From Halopseudomonas litoralis (GTDB lineage Bacteria; Pseudomonadota; Gammaproteobacteria; Pseudomonadales; Pseudomonadaceae), in assembly GCF_900105005.1 (NCBI RefSeq), contig NZ_LT629748.1:3286001-3350000 (forward strand): a stretch of 64,000 bases of DNA. Direction: 5' to 3'. The notes under the pieces were generated by a model that saw only the letters and a program-made list of their open reading frames with translations, was not told the DNA's origin and ran no database searches. The position numbers and the translations under genes were made by a program. Shown here piece after piece: positions 33,576 through 47,081 of the stretch; position 1 is the first letter of the stretch, and each line of letters starts with the position of its first letter.

Positions 33576-34940
33576 ATGTACATCGCGCAACGTTCACTCC
33601 TGCTCAGCCTCTTTCTGCTGATCTTCAGTCTGGCCGGCAGCATTCAGGCCAGCGAGACCCGACTGCCCACCCACGAATTCACCCTGGATAACGGCCTCAA
33701 GGTCATCGTGCGTGAGGATCATCGCGCCCCTGTGGTGGTGTCGCAGCTCTGGTATCGTGTGGGCAGCAGCTACGAGCCGCCCGGGCGTACCGGTATGTCG
33801 CATGCGCTGGAACACATGATGTTCAAGGGCAGCGAACGGTTGGCGCCGGGACAGGCATCGCGTCTGCTGAGCAGCCTGGGCGCGCAGGAAAATGCCTTCA
33901 CCAGCCGTGATTACACTGCCTATTATCAGATTCTCAGTCGCGACCAGCTGGCCATTGCGCTGGAGCTGGAAGCCGAGCGCATGCATGGCCTGACGCTGCC
34001 GGAGGACGAGTTCCTGCGCGAGATGGAGGTAATCAAGGAAGAACGCCGCCTGCGTGTCGAGGACAATCCCAACAGCCTGGCCTATGAGCGCTTTCTGACC
34101 CAGGCCTACATGGCCAGCCCTTATGCCCAGCCAGTGATCGGCTGGATGCATGACCTGGACCGCCTCACCGTCGATGACCTGCGCGAGTGGTACCGGCTGC
34201 ATTATCAGCCGGGCAATGCCATTCTGGTGGTGGTCGGTGATGTGCAGGTGGATGAAGTCCGCCGTCTCGCCGAACGCTACTTCGGCCCGCTATCCAATGC
34301 CCCTACCACGCCGCCCAAGGCCCCGCTGGAACTGCCCGGTGGCAGCGAACGCAGCCTGACTCTGCACCTGCCGGTGCAGATGCCCAGCCTGTTGCTCGGC
34401 TTCAACGTACCCAGCCTGAGCACCGCCGCTGAAGCCTGGGAAATCCATGCCTTGCGTCTGCTCGAAGGCGTGCTCGACGGCGGCTACAGTGCCCGTCTGG
34501 CCAGCAACCTGGAGCGCGCGCAGTCTAACGCCACATCGGCCTCCGCCAGCTACGACGGTTTCACCCGCGGCGACACCCTGTTCCTGTTGAGTGGCATCCC
34601 CAATCAGTCTCGTGATGTCAGTCTGGAGCAATTGGAACAGGCGCTCTGGCAGCAGATCGACGAGCTCAAGCAGACCCCGCCCAGCGAGGAGGAACTGAAC
34701 CGGGTACAGGCGCAGATAACCGCTGAGCTGGTCTATGCCCAGGACAGCATCAGTCACCAGGCCAACCAGATCGGCATGCTGGAAAGCATCGGCTTGCCCT
34801 GGACCCTGCTGGATGAAGACATTAAAGCGCTGGAAGCCATCACACCTGAACAGATCAGTGAGGTGGCACAGCGTTATCTGGTTCCCGAGCGCCTCACCCG
34901 CGCCCATGTTCTGCCCGTTATCACCGAGGAGAAGCGCTGA
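33576..34940 (+). CDS. M16 zinc peptidase, catalytic partner
   Basis: 454 residues from the ATG at 33576, preceded by an ACAGGAC ribosome site; an in-frame upstream start at 33525 would add a non-signal leader. A signal peptide (RSLLLSLFLLIFSLAGSIQA) implies periplasmic export. The inverted zinc motif HXXEH is intact (HALEHMMF), with the distal Glu region ELEAERMHGL. Two homologous pitrilysin-like halves are seen. The next gene is a paralogue without the motif, so the two probably act as an alpha/beta pair. The substrate is unknown; the order is conserved in Pseudomonas beside ftsY. Confidence 0.9.
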   Translation: MYIAQRSLLLSLFLLIFSLAGSIQASETRLPTHEFTLDNGLKVIVREDHRAPVVVSQLWYRVGSSYEPPGRTGMSHALEHMMFKGSERLAPGQASRLLSSLGAQENAFTSRDYTAYYQILSRDQLAIALELEAERMHGLTLPEDEFLREMEVIKEERRLRVEDNPNSLAYERFLTQAYMASPYAQPVIGWMHDLDRLTVDDLREWYRLHYQPGNAILVVVGDVQVDEVRRLAERYFGPLSNAPTTPPKAPLELPGGSERSLTLHLPVQMPSLLLGFNVPSLSTAAEAWEIHALRLLEGVLDGGYSARLASNLERAQSNATSASASYDGFTRGDTLFLLSGIPNQSRDVSLEQLEQALWQQIDELKQTPPSEEELNRVQAQITAELVYAQDSISHQANQIGMLESIGLPWTLLDEDIKALEAITPEQISEVAQRYLVPERLTRAHVLPVITEEKR

Positions 34941-36510
34941 TGGCTGCTGTCAAATCCAATCGACGCGGCTCGCTGGCCCTGTTGTTACTGGTCGTCCTGG
35001 CGGTCATCGTGATGACCGCGTTTCTACTGCGTGACCCCACCCCGCAAGCGCCTTCTGACGCCCCGGTGGCTGGCAACCAGACTGAGCAGCCGGTCAGCGA
35101 TGCGCAGATCGAGGCGGAGCCCGACACGGTAGTGGCCGAGCTGCTGCCCGAGCTGGATTCGTTGCAACAGGTCGACCTAGACCAGCCACCGGCTCGCCGC
35201 GCTCTGGACCTGCAACACTGGACCACCGAACAGGGCACACGGGTGTATTTCATGCAGGCCGAAGAACTGCCCATGCTCGATGTACAGCTGTTGTTCGCTG
35301 CCGGCGCCAGCCGCGATGGTGAACTGCCGGGCCTGGCCACCATGACCAACGCCATGCTCAATGAAGGTATCGAGGGCAAGGACGCCGGAGCCATCGCCGC
35401 CGGCTTCGAACGTCTGGGCGCACAGTTCTCCAACAGCTCGCACCGTGACATGGCATTGGCCGGCCTGCGCACCCTGACCGCCGACGACAAGCTCGACTCG
35501 GCGCTGGCTTTATTCGCCAATGTCATCGCCCGCCCGAGCTTTCCCGAGGAGGCCTTCGAACGCCTGCGCAACCAGCTGCTGGCCAGCCTGCAATTCAGGT
35601 TGCAGCAACCCGCTGCGCTGGCCAGTGAAGCCTTCTGGGCCGACCTGTATCCACAGCACCCCTACGGCAGCCTGCCTGAAGGTCAGCCCGACAGCCTGCA
35701 GCAGCTGACACCCGAGACACTGCGCATCTTCCACAGCCAGTATTACACTGCCGGCAATGCGGTCATCGCCCTGGTCGGCGATATCAACCGGGACAGCGCT
35801 GAACGTCTTGCTCAACGCCTGGCCGACGCCCTGCCACAGGGGCCAGCGGCGCCAGTCATCGGCGATCCGCAACCGATTTCCTCCAGCCATCGGCATATCG
35901 ATTTCAATGGTCAGCAGACCCATGTACTGGTGGGCCAACACGGTATCAGCCGTCACGACCCGGACTACGCCGCGCTCTATGTCGGCAACCAGATTCTCGG
36001 TGGTTCGGGCTTCGGCTCACGGCTGATGCAGGAGATCCGCGAAAGCCGCGGCCTGTCGTATTCGGTCAGCAGCCGGTTGATCCCCATGCAGGCCACCGGC
36101 CCGGTAATGGTCAGCATGCAGACCCGCGCCGACCAGGTCGATCTGGCGTTGGAGGTCATTCACCAGAGCCTCGACGCCTTCATCAGCGAAGGTCCGACCG
36201 AGGCCGAACTGACCCGCACCAAGCGCCAGATCAACGGCGAATTTCCATTGAGCACCGCCAACAACGCATCCATTGTCGGCCAGCTCGGCATGATCGGCTT
36301 CTACGAGCTGCCGCTCAATCATCTGCAACTCTTCCTCGATCAGGTGCAGGCCCTCACGGTGGAAGATATCCGCGCGGCTTTTGCTCGGCATTTCAACGCG
36401 GAGCAGCGCCTGGTCATCACCGTCGGCCCGGCCATGGTTCTGCAGGAAACCGCGCCGACAGACACTGACCAGCCGGATACCCCCGTATTGCCGATCACGG
36501 AGCCAGACGC

Positions 36511-36514
<4 letters not shown>
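34940..36514 (+). CDS. M16 peptidase-like, non-catalytic partner
   Basis: 524 residues. An N-terminal membrane anchor or signal (SLALLLLVVLAVIVMTAFLL) and an acidic Pro/Ala linker come first, then two M16 halves. At the place of HXXEH it reads GLATMTNAML, so the zinc site is lost. The C-terminal half keeps RESRGLSYSVSSRL, the substrate-binding R/Y motif of M16 partners. Such pairs function as heterodimers in which one subunit binds zinc and the other supplies the RxxxY-type motif. The start overlaps the previous stop by one base, supporting stoichiometric co-translation. Confidence 0.9.
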
Positions 36515-37712
<1,198 letters not shown>

Positions 37713-37737
37713 ATGACAGTACCCCGGAGTTAATTGA

Positions 37738-39671
<1,934 letters not shown>

Positions 39672-39734
39672 CGGCCTGACCAAGCCAGCACGGGCACAAC
39701 CCCCTGTCGGCTCAGCTATGCCAACCAGTCTCTG

Positions 39735-40073
39735 TCAGAGGTTATCGTGCTTCTGCTTGTGACCGTAGCCGGTCTTGGTGCAACCCAGGCAGCGCATGAA
39801 GGTCTCACGGCCCGGGCGAACCACCAGCTCCTGGCCCGCTTCGGCAGTATTGCCTGCCAGTGCAGTGAAGGGCAGACTGACAACGAAGGCTGCAGCTCCC
39901 ACTGCCGTTATCGCGGCTCCGATCGGCCGGGCGATAATCAGATCACCGACCATGGCGAAGATCCCCGGGTTTTCGACGTTTTCCTGATATCCGAAATTGG
40001 CCTCATTGGCCATGACGCTGCCGGCAAGCAACAGACCGACGAGCACAGCGGTGGTGTGACGTAACAGGCGCAT
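39735..40073 (-). CDS. Small exported protein of unknown function, conserved in Pseudomonas
   Basis: 112 residues with a signal peptide ([20 protein letters not shown], cut before NEANFG). A strongly hydrophobic stretch follows ([20 protein letters not shown], about 56-75), so one membrane pass or a hydrophobic core. The C-terminus has CLGC, a possible redox or metal pair. Pseudomonas genomes carry such a gene beside ggt. No function can be assigned. Convergent with ggt. Confidence 0.75.
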   Translation of the reverse strand: MRLLRHTTAVLVGLLLAGSVMANEANFGYQENVENPGIFAMVGDLIIARPIGAAITAVGAAAFVVSLPFTALAGNTAEAGQELVVRPGRETFMRCLGCTKTGYGHKQKHDNL

Positions 40074-40227
40074 AGTAGTAATCCCTGGTTGTGAGCCCGA
40101 TAGGCATTGGAGTCATGATGCGGCCCCCTTCCCGGGAACCTGCATCAAGGCTCATTGTAGGCATATTCAGATCATTTCGGAACGTGGCAACTGAAAATTG
40201 CCAACCAGTGCAGCAAAGCAGCGAAAA

Positions 40228-41040
40228 TCAGTGCTGGCATTTGCGGCAGAACACGCTGCTGCGCTGGCCCAGACGGCATTCCGAAAGCGTCGTGCCGCAC
40301 AGCTTGCACAGCTGTCCGGCGCGGCCGTAAACAAACAGCTCCTGTTGAAAGTAGCCGGGCTTGCCATCACCGCCGATAAAGTCCCGCAGTGTGGTGCCGC
40401 CGCTGTCGATGGCGCGAGCCAGCACCTTCTTTATCTCTTCGGCCAGCACCTGAAAACGCGCACGACTGATCCGTCCTGCCTCACGGCGCGGATCGATGCC
40501 CGCTGCAAACAAGGCTTCGGTTGCGTAGATATTACCCACGCCGACCACCACCGCATTGTCCATGATGAAGGGTTTGACCGCCATGCTGCGCTTGCGCGAC
40601 AGCTGATACAGCCGCTCACCATCGAATTCCGCCGACAGCGGTTCAGGGCCGAGTTTGACCAGCAATGGATGGACATCCCCACTGCGCTGCCAGAGCATGG
40701 CACCAAAGCGGCGCGGATCGGTGTAGCGCAGAGCGAGGCCGGAATCCAGCTCAATATCCACATGTTCATGCTTGAGCACCGGCGTCTCGGCTGGCACCAG
40801 CCGCAGGTTGCCGGACATGCCCAGATGACTGATCAGGGTGCCACCGCCGATATCCATCAACAGGTACTTGGCCCGTCGGCGGATGGCGGTGAAGGTCTGG
40901 TTCTCGATCTGGACCGCCAGATCCTCGGGAATCGGCCAGCGCAGACGCGCGTCGCGGACGATCAGCCGGGTCACGCGATGGCCTTCCAGATGCGGAGCGA
41001 TGCCGCGACGGGTGGTTTCGACTTCAGGTAACTCAGGCAT
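40228..41040 (-). CDS. mutM: Formamidopyrimidine-DNA glycosylase
   Basis: 270 residues from the ATG at 41040, chosen because the mature protein must begin [12 protein letters not shown], with Pro1 as the nucleophile and Glu2 catalytic. Other motifs are [10 protein letters not shown] (Lys/His substrate loop region), [21 protein letters not shown] (helix-two-turn-helix) and the C-terminal zinc finger [14 protein letters not shown]...CRKC with four Cys. It removes 8-oxoguanine and ring-opened purines. It begins 4 bases after the stop of the upstream permease gene on the same strand. Confidence 0.97.
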   Translation of the reverse strand: MPELPEVETTRRGIAPHLEGHRVTRLIVRDARLRWPIPEDLAVQIENQTFTAIRRRAKYLLMDIGGGTLISHLGMSGNLRLVPAETPVLKHEHVDIELDSGLALRYTDPRRFGAMLWQRSGDVHPLLVKLGPEPLSAEFDGERLYQLSRKRSMAVKPFIMDNAVVVGVGNIYATEALFAAGIDPRREAGRISRARFQVLAEEIKKVLARAIDSGGTTLRDFIGGDGKPGYFQQELFVYGRAGQLCKLCGTTLSECRLGQRSSVFCRKCQH

Positions 41041-41044
41041 GATC

Positions 41045-42388
41045 TCAGGAATGCAGCCAATGGACGATAAACAATAGCACCAACAGCAGCGGTAGCGCAC
41101 TGATGACGAAGCGGCCATTCCAGACGAATGCGACCTTGTTGGGTTTTTCGCCACTGTAGCGCGCCAGAATCAGCGTGGACGGACCGAAGGGCGAGAAGAT
41201 CATGGCAATCGAGAAGCCGCACATCAGCCCCAGCGCCGGCGTCATGATTGGCACGCCCAGACGTGCCAATTCGGCCAGCAGGCCGACCAGCAATGACAGC
41301 GAGACAATAGGCGCAACCCCCGCCATCGCCAACAGGATGATGCCGAGCAGGCTGCCCACCGCCAACAGCATGTTGTATTTCGGCTCCTGCGCCAGCCAGG
41401 TTGCCAGTTCCTCCAGCGGCGCAACGGCACCCAGCGCGCCACCCATCAGCGCAGCGCAGCCAAAGATGAACATCTCGTTATGCATGGTAATCAGGTTGTC
41501 GCTGATTTCACCCAGTACCCGGCGCGGCGAACGTTCGCACCACAGCAGATAGCTGGCGATACCGACCGGAATCAGGATCATCGCCGCCTGGGATGGTGTC
41601 AGCACCGTCAGCCAGGCCAGCACCCCGATAGCCGTCAGCCCCAGCAGACTGCCCACCAACAGGGCGCCCATGCCCGCGGCGCGACTGCTGTCACCGATGT
41701 TCTCGCGCAGCCTGAGCAGACCACGGGTCTCCCGACGCCATCCGACCAGCATCAACAGCAGCGCGGCGACCAGTCCGTAAGGGACCATGGTCGCCCAGGA
41801 CAGCTGGGGCATTTCGCGGGTGACCATGGCGATGGTTACGCTGGTCGGCGCCACCAGGGGTACCAGGGCAAAGCCGCGCAAGGTGGTGACCATGACGGCG
41901 CGCATGCCTTCATGGCGTTGTTCGTCATTCAAGGCATATTGGCGCAGGTGCTGGTCGAGGGTGCCACACAGCAGACTCATCATGCCGAAATTGAGTATCG
42001 AGCCGATGCTGCCGGAGGTCAGCACGTAGCGCGGATACAGCCAGATCGCCGGCCCAGCCAATAGCGCCTTATGCATCTCGCGCAGGTGCGGTAGTCGCTT
42101 GGCCAGTAGTTGCATCAGACCCAGTGCACCGAGAAAGCTGGCGTAATAGGCACCCGAAGCCGCCAGCCGCCCCCACAACCCCGGATCGCCCTCGCCAAGC
42201 AGCACCACCGCCAACAGCAGGCCAACAGTAAGCAGGCCGAGAATGCGCGGATAGGGCAGCAGTCGCCGAAAATTCAGGACAAAATAACCCGCCAGCGCCG
42301 CGGCGGCGAACCAGCTCAGTTGCGGCCATTGTCCGGCCAGGGCGATCAGCTCGAGGCCGACACCCAGCGGCAACAACCATGCCGTCAC
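41045..42388 (-). CDS. Polytopic inner-membrane permease, DUF401/uncharacterised family
   Basis: 447 residues with about 12 hydrophobic helices (for example [54 protein letters not shown]). Helix hairpins such as [15 protein letters not shown] and [16 protein letters not shown], near the middle of each half, resemble the re-entrant loops of ion-transporter-superfamily carriers. Homologues sit beside mutM in Pseudomonas (PA0358 position). The substrate is unknown. Its start overlaps the thioesterase stop (ATGA). Confidence 0.75.
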   Translation of the reverse strand: MTAWLLPLGVGLELIALAGQWPQLSWFAAAALAGYFVLNFRRLLPYPRILGLLTVGLLLAVVLLGEGDPGLWGRLAASGAYYASFLGALGLMQLLAKRLPHLREMHKALLAGPAIWLYPRYVLTSGSIGSILNFGMMSLLCGTLDQHLRQYALNDEQRHEGMRAVMVTTLRGFALVPLVAPTSVTIAMVTREMPQLSWATMVPYGLVAALLLMLVGWRRETRGLLRLRENIGDSSRAAGMGALLVGSLLGLTAIGVLAWLTVLTPSQAAMILIPVGIASYLLWCERSPRRVLGEISDNLITMHNEMFIFGCAALMGGALGAVAPLEELATWLAQEPKYNMLLAVGSLLGIILLAMAGVAPIVSLSLLVGLLAELARLGVPIMTPALGLMCGFSIAMIFSPFGPSTLILARYSGEKPNKVAFVWNGRFVISALPLLLVLLFIVHWLHS

Positions 42389-42813
42389 GGCAAATCTCTG
42401 CGCAGCGCACCCTGCTTGAAAACACCATCGGCAAAACCGAGCAGCGTGTCATTCTCATCCAGCAGATCACAGCTGGCCATGAAGATCTTGTATCCCCCCT
42501 TGCGGCAAGTCGCTACGGCGCGGACCCGGCTACCCGCACCAGCTACGGCGCTGAAGTTGACGTTCATGGACAGGGTGATGGCAACGCGGCGATCCTGGGG
42601 ATCTGCCGCGTAGGTGCCGCACAGTCCCATGGCAATATCCATCAGACTGGCAGTCACCCCACCATGCAGATTGCTGGCATTGTTCAGATGTTTTGCTTCG
42701 AGGGTCAGCCCGATCACCGCTCGGTCCGGCCCGTATTCCAACAACTCAGCACCCAACTCCTGAAAAAAACCGGTCACGGTGCGTTGTACGGCCAGATTCT
42801 GGTCTTCACTCAT
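42385..42813 (-). CDS. PaaI-type hotdog thioesterase
   Basis: 142 residues, one hotdog domain. LHGGVTASLMDIAMGLCGTY is the helix-containing signature (HGG with a following Asp), and the strand ITLSMNVNFSAVAGAGSRVRA matches PaaI/YbgC-type acyl-CoA thioesterases. Substrate unknown. It forms a three-gene unit with the permease and mutM, with tight overlaps. Confidence 0.85.
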   Translation of the reverse strand: MSEDQNLAVQRTVTGFFQELGAELLEYGPDRAVIGLTLEAKHLNNASNLHGGVTASLMDIAMGLCGTYAADPQDRRVAITLSMNVNFSAVAGAGSRVRAVATCRKGGYKIFMASCDLLDENDTLLGFADGVFKQGALRRDLP

Positions 42814-42997
42814 GGATGATCTTCTCCCAATGCGGTTTCACTGCCCGGTCTTGTCTGCATTACAGCGGGGCGGCAGTATGCCACGGACGGCAGCGCGGGT
42901 AACGGTTCTGCTGATCAGCTTATGGAACGTCATAAGCCGCCCGGCTTGCACTCATGCGCCCCAGGATTTAATCTCGCTTCACTTTAAACGAAATATG

Positions 42998-43014
42998 GTT
43001 CCGCATAGCGGAAC
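42998..43014 (+). promoter_or_regulatory. Perfect 17-bp palindrome, IclR-type operator candidate
   Basis: GTTCCGCATAGCGGAAC is a perfect inverted repeat with a 3-base centre, 22 bases before the start of the hydroxyacyl-CoA dehydrogenase gene. TTCCGC-N3-GCGGAA is a common architecture for IclR-family operators. It resembles the three sites at 50883, 51930 and 51958 (TTTYGC-N3-RYGAAA). Confidence 0.6.
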
Positions 43015-43036
43015 AGAGTAACCGAGGAGCCTGAGT

Positions 43037-44551
43037 ATGTTCAACCGGATTGGTGTTATCGGCGCCGGCGCCATGGGCCGAGGTATCGCTCAACTGTTCG
43101 CCAGCAGCGGTCAACAGGTGCTGCTGTTCGACACCCGTGCCGAAGCCATCGAAGATGCACTGGCGTTCAACCGCAACCTGCTGCAACGCCAGGTTGCCAA
43201 GGGCAAACTGAGCGAGGCGGAGTTCGAGGCGGTCAATGCGCGCATGCAGCCGGCGGCTGAACTGGAACAGCTCAAGGATTGCGACCTGATCATCGAGGCG
43301 ATTGTCGAGATCCTTGAGGTGAAGCAAAAGCTGTTCACCGACCTGGAAGCCATCGTCAGCGAAGCCTGCCTGCTGGCCACCAATACCTCCTCGCTGTCCG
43401 TAACCCGCATTGCTGCTGGCTGCAATCGCCCCGAACGGGTTGCCGGGTTCCACTTCTTCAACCCCGTGACGCTGATGAAGATCGTTGAAGTGGTACGCGG
43501 CTCGCGCACCGATGAGCGCTATATCCAGGGCCTGGTCGAGTTGGCGGAAAAGGCCGGTCATTTTCCGGCGATCACTCCCGACACCCCCGGCTTTCTGGTC
43601 AACCATGCCGGTCGCGCCTTTGGTACCGAAGCCCTGCGCATGCTCAGCGAAGGTGTCGCCACGGCCCAGCAGATCGACCGTATCCTGCGTGATGGCCCGG
43701 GTTTTCGCATGGGTCCATTCGAGTTGTTCGACCTGACCGGCCTGGACGTCTCCCATGCGGTGATGGAGTCGGTATACGAGCAGTTCTATCATGATCCGCG
43801 CTACACCCCGTCGTTCATTGCCGGCCAGCGCGTCGCCGCGGGCCTGTTGGGACGCAAGACCGGTCAGGGTTTCTATCGTTACGAAGAAGGTCAGAAGATC
43901 GAACAACCCGAACAGGCGCCGGAAACCGTACTGGTCAACCGCCCGTTCTGGCTGCAGAGCGATGACCAGAGCCTGCGCAGCCAGGTCGCTGCCGTGCTGC
44001 AGACGGCTGGCGCGACGCTGGAGAACGGCGAGCAACCTTCCGCCGAGGCCATCTGCCTGATCACGCCGCTGGGCGAAGACTGCACCGCTGCGCTGACCCG
44101 CCAGAATCTGCCCGCCGCCCGCACCCTGGCTCTGGACAGCTTTGCCAACTGGGACAAGCGCCGCACCCTGATGCGCCAGCCCGCTGCCGACAGCAATGTG
44201 GTGGCACAGGCACGCCAGGCACTGGCCGCCGACGGCGTGCCGGTGGAAGTGATCAATGATTCCCCCGGCTTCGTTATCCAGCGCCTGATCGCCAGCGTAA
44301 CCAACCTGGGCTGCGAAATCGCCCAGAAAGGCATTGCCACACCAGAGACGCTGGACCGGGCCATTCAGCTGGCGCTGGGCTACCCGAAAGGTCCGCTGGC
44401 CTTCGGCGAGCACTACGGCAAACAGGCCCTCTTTACCGTGCTGAACAACATGCAGGCCACCTACGGCGAACCGCGTTATCGTCCCAGCCCCTGGCTGCGT
44501 CGCCGCGTGCAGCTGGGCCTGCCGCTGACCACACCTGACACCCAGGAGTAA
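43037..44551 (+). CDS. paaH: 3-Hydroxyacyl-CoA dehydrogenase, PaaH-type (3-hydroxyadipyl-CoA dehydrogenase)
   Basis: 504 residues, the length of PaaH/PaaC enzymes with a duplicated C-terminal domain. The Rossmann motif is IGVIGAGAMGRGIAQLFA; then TNTSSLSVTRIA, RVAGFHFFNPVTLMKIVE (catalytic His) and PGFLVNHAGRAFG; a second 3HCDH domain sits at about 405-490 (DSPGFVIQRLIASV). PaaH oxidises 3-hydroxyadipyl-CoA to 3-oxoadipyl-CoA. It is followed 5 bases later by a matching thiolase, so the pair would finish adipyl-type beta-oxidation. No phenylacetate paaABCDE genes are nearby, so I infer a dicarboxylate role. Confidence 0.82.
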   Translation: MFNRIGVIGAGAMGRGIAQLFASSGQQVLLFDTRAEAIEDALAFNRNLLQRQVAKGKLSEAEFEAVNARMQPAAELEQLKDCDLIIEAIVEILEVKQKLFTDLEAIVSEACLLATNTSSLSVTRIAAGCNRPERVAGFHFFNPVTLMKIVEVVRGSRTDERYIQGLVELAEKAGHFPAITPDTPGFLVNHAGRAFGTEALRMLSEGVATAQQIDRILRDGPGFRMGPFELFDLTGLDVSHAVMESVYEQFYHDPRYTPSFIAGQRVAAGLLGRKTGQGFYRYEEGQKIEQPEQAPETVLVNRPFWLQSDDQSLRSQVAAVLQTAGATLENGEQPSAEAICLITPLGEDCTAALTRQNLPAARTLALDSFANWDKRRTLMRQPAADSNVVAQARQALAADGVPVEVINDSPGFVIQRLIASVTNLGCEIAQKGIATPETLDRAIQLALGYPKGPLAFGEHYGKQALFTVLNNMQATYGEPRYRPSPWLRRRVQLGLPLTTPDTQE

Positions 44552-44556
44552 TCCGA

Positions 44557-45756
44557 ATGACTGCTTATATCTATGATGGTTTGCGTTCCCCCTTCGGCCG
44601 CCACGCCGGCGCGCTGGCCCCGGTGCGTCCGGATGACCTGCTGGCGGATGTGATCCGCGCTGTGGTCACACGCAACCCTTTTGCCGGTGATGACTACGAA
44701 GACGTGATCATGGGCAACACCAACCAGGCGGGCGAAGATGCACGCAACGTTGCCCGTCACGCTGGACTGCTGTCCGGCCTGCCACAGGAAGTCGCCGGCG
44801 TTACCGTCAACCGCTTGTGCGGTTCCGGTCTGGCCGCGATCTTGGATGCGGCCCGCGCAGTAAAAGCCGGCGAAGGCGAGCTGTTCGTTGCCGGTGGCGT
44901 GGAAAGCATGAGCCGCGCGCCCTTCGTCATCGCCAAGAGCGAGAGCCCCTATGCACGGGAATTCCGCGCCTTCGACAGCACCATAGGTGCGCGCTTCCCC
45001 AACCCCAAGGTAGAGTCCGAGTACGGTGACGACACCATGCCGCAAACGGCGGATAACGTCGCAGCTGACCTGGGTATCACCCGTGAACAAGCTGATACCT
45101 ACGCTGCGCGCAGCCAGGCACTGTACGAAAAGGCCCGCGCTGACGGCTTCTTCGCCGAAGAAATCCTGCCGATTGAAGTACCCCAAGGCCGCAAAAAGCC
45201 GAACAAGGTTGTCGATCAGGATGAGCATCCGCGCCCGTCCAGCGACATAAGCGCCCTGTCCGGCCTGCGCCCCCTGTCTGCTGACGGCGTGGTCACCGCC
45301 GGTAACGCGTCGGGCGTCAATGATGGCGCCGCTGCGCTGATCATCGGCAGCGAAGAAATCGGCCAGAAGTATGGTGTCAAAGCCCGTGGTCGGATTCTTG
45401 CCGGCGCTGTTTCCGGTGTGGCACCGCGTGTCATGGGTCTGGGCCCGGTCGAAGCCTGCAAGAAAGCATTGGCCCGCGCCGGTCTGACGCTGAACGACAT
45501 GGACGTGATCGAAATCAACGAAGCCTTCGCCTCCCAGGTGCTGGGCTGCGCCAAACAACTGGGCATCGCCTTCGACGACCCACGCCTGAACCCCAACGGC
45601 GGCGCCATCGCTGTCGGACACCCGCTGGGCGCCTCGGGCGCTCGCCTGACCCTGACCGCGCTGCGTCAGCTGGAGCGTACCGGTAAGCGTTATGCGCTGG
45701 TCAGCCTGTGTATCGGGCTGGGCCAGGGTGTGGCGGCGGTCATTGAGCGCGTCTGA
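44557..45756 (+). CDS. Thiolase, 3-oxoadipyl-CoA (PcaF/PaaJ)-like
   Basis: 399 residues. The nucleophilic Cys is in VNRLCGSGLAAI; GGVESMSRAPFV, IEINEAFASQVLG, NPNGGAIAVGHPLGASGAR (His) and CIGLGQG (second Cys) follow. The DTTIGxRFPNP-like segment (FDSTIGARFPNPKVE) is typical of PcaF/PaaJ, which cleaves 3-oxoadipyl-CoA to succinyl-CoA and acetyl-CoA. It is co-transcribed with the PaaH-type dehydrogenase and closed by a strong hairpin. General acetyl-CoA acyltransferase activity is the alternative. Confidence 0.85.
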   Translation: MTAYIYDGLRSPFGRHAGALAPVRPDDLLADVIRAVVTRNPFAGDDYEDVIMGNTNQAGEDARNVARHAGLLSGLPQEVAGVTVNRLCGSGLAAILDAARAVKAGEGELFVAGGVESMSRAPFVIAKSESPYAREFRAFDSTIGARFPNPKVESEYGDDTMPQTADNVAADLGITREQADTYAARSQALYEKARADGFFAEEILPIEVPQGRKKPNKVVDQDEHPRPSSDISALSGLRPLSADGVVTAGNASGVNDGAAALIIGSEEIGQKYGVKARGRILAGAVSGVAPRVMGLGPVEACKKALARAGLTLNDMDVIEINEAFASQVLGCAKQLGIAFDDPRLNPNGGAIAVGHPLGASGARLTLTALRQLERTGKRYALVSLCIGLGQGVAAVIERV

Positions 45757-45763
45757 TAGCGCC

Positions 45764-45794
45764 GTCCCCCTCCCCCTCTCGCGGGGAGGGGGAC
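45764..45794 (+). terminator. Strong GC hairpin after the thiolase gene
   Basis: GTCCCCCTCCCC (45764-45775) pairs perfectly over 12 bp with GGGGAGGGGGAC (45783-45794), 7-base loop, 7 bases after the stop. No T run, but the stem is very stable. Confidence 0.65.
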
Positions 45795-45898
45795 ACCCTC
45801 CTGCCCCACCACCCACACAATTGAACAGTCATCCGGAACTTCTGACCTGCTCCTAACCTCTGCTATGGTATTGATCCCATCGAACCGGAAGCACCCTG

Positions 45899-46195
45899 AT
45901 GTATGTGAACACCAACCCCTTTGAATGGCTGGGCCAGGCCTTCGGCACACTGATCAGGCTGATTGTTGATGGCCTGGCCTGGGTGTTCGATATGCTCAGC
46001 GGCGCCAGCACCGCCTTCGTCAACGGCTTTTCCCGTGCTCTGGGTATCGACAGCAGCATCCTCAGCATCGCCTTTGTCGTGCTCGGGCTGTTTCTCATCT
46101 ATCTTGGTGTCAGCTCATTTCTCAGAAAACGCTTTATTGGCGGTGTGATCTGGCTGCTGCTCGGGCTCTGGTTATTGAGTAGCCTGATTCGCTGA
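45899..46195 (+). CDS. Small two-helix membrane protein, unknown
   Basis: 98 residues. An amphipathic or hydrophobic first part (LIRLIVDGLAWVFDML) is followed by two clear membrane helices, ILSIAFVVLGLFLIYLGVS and IGGVIWLLLGLWLLSSLI, with a basic LRKR turn between. I recognise no family. Its own start region follows the thiolase hairpin; a Raf-kinase-inhibitor-like gene begins 44 bases after its stop. That it is a real gene rests on coherent membrane topology and codon use. Confidence 0.6.
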   Translation: MYVNTNPFEWLGQAFGTLIRLIVDGLAWVFDMLSGASTAFVNGFSRALGIDSSILSIAFVVLGLFLIYLGVSSFLRKRFIGGVIWLLLGLWLLSSLIR

Positions 46196-46239
46196 TCTGA
46201 CGCACACGCTCATCCCACTCGCAATGAAAGGAGAACATC

Positions 46240-46722
46240 ATGGGTTTTGCCTTGAATCTTGATCTTCAACTGACCAGCAGCGCCTTTGCGGCTGATGGCG
46301 CCATCCCCACAAAACATACTGGCGAGGGTGAAGATGTGTCACCAGCGCTGAGCTGGACCAATGCGCCGGCGGGTACCAAAAGCTTCGCCATTGTCTGCCA
46401 TGACCCGGATGCCCCGTTGGTCTCGGCCAATGGCACTTACGGTTTCGTGCACTGGGTTCACTACAACATTCCCAGCGATGTCGCCTCGCTACCTGAGGGC
46501 TGCAAGCAGCACACCGATGGCCTGACCAACTTCAGCAAGACCGGTTACGGCGGTCCCATGCCTCCAGAAGGTCACGGTCAGCATAAGTACTATTTCTGGG
46601 TGCTGGCACTGGACTGCGAACCGAACCTGGAGGACGGCCTGGATATGTGGCAACTGCTGGCCAAGGTCGAGCCGCACACCCTGGCGATGAATCGCCTGGT
46701 CGGCACCTACCAGCGCGGTTGA
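46240..46722 (+). CDS. YbhB/YbcL-family (PEBP, Raf kinase inhibitor-like) protein
   Basis: 160 residues. LQLTSSAFAADGAIPTKHT, the ligand-pocket motif DPDAPLVSANGTYGFVHWV and GYGGPMPPEGHGQHKYYFWV are the conserved PEBP blocks; HKYYFW closes the anion-binding pocket. No signal peptide, so cytoplasmic. Its bacterial role is poorly defined. GAAAGGAG precedes the ATG. Confidence 0.9.
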   Translation: MGFALNLDLQLTSSAFAADGAIPTKHTGEGEDVSPALSWTNAPAGTKSFAIVCHDPDAPLVSANGTYGFVHWVHYNIPSDVASLPEGCKQHTDGLTNFSKTGYGGPMPPEGHGQHKYYFWVLALDCEPNLEDGLDMWQLLAKVEPHTLAMNRLVGTYQRG

Positions 46723-47081
46723 ACACAGTTGCAGCGGGAGTCCAAGGATACCCGCTCAGCGGCTGACTGAACGTCAGGCCGCCTCTGCCAGAATTTCCCG
46801 GTAGGCTTTGGGTGGCGTTTTGAAAGTGATGATAGATGGCGCCGACACGGGTATCGCATTGCACCTTGATCATGTCGATGGTGGTCGCCTTACTGACTCT
46901 GTATTTTCATACCGACAGCGGGCAGTTGGCACAGATCAGCAATGATTATTTGCTGGCCGAAACCGACGCCAACCAGACCCGCAACAATTACTCAACCAGA
47001 GCGCACACTTGTGGTCGAGAAGCGGCCAGTTGCTGCTGAGCACGACGCAAATCATCTATTAAAAGGAATGAGGAGCAGATC
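46723..47081. other. Gene-poor stretch with possible regulator debris
   Basis: 359 bases without a supported gene. On the minus strand near 46780-46880 two different frames give short pieces (AYREILAEAA before a stop; RVGAIYHHFQN) that faintly recall the helix-turn-helix of AraC/TetR regulators, possibly frameshifted remains. The plus strand has a 67-codon open frame (46836-47039) with no recognisable features. I call no gene here. Confidence 0.35.

Noticed and set aside
46778..46900. A regulator pseudogene on the minus strand (AYREILAEAA, VGAIYHHFQ)
   Set aside because: The pieces are too short and in different frames; the similarity to AraC/TetR helices is not good enough to name a family.
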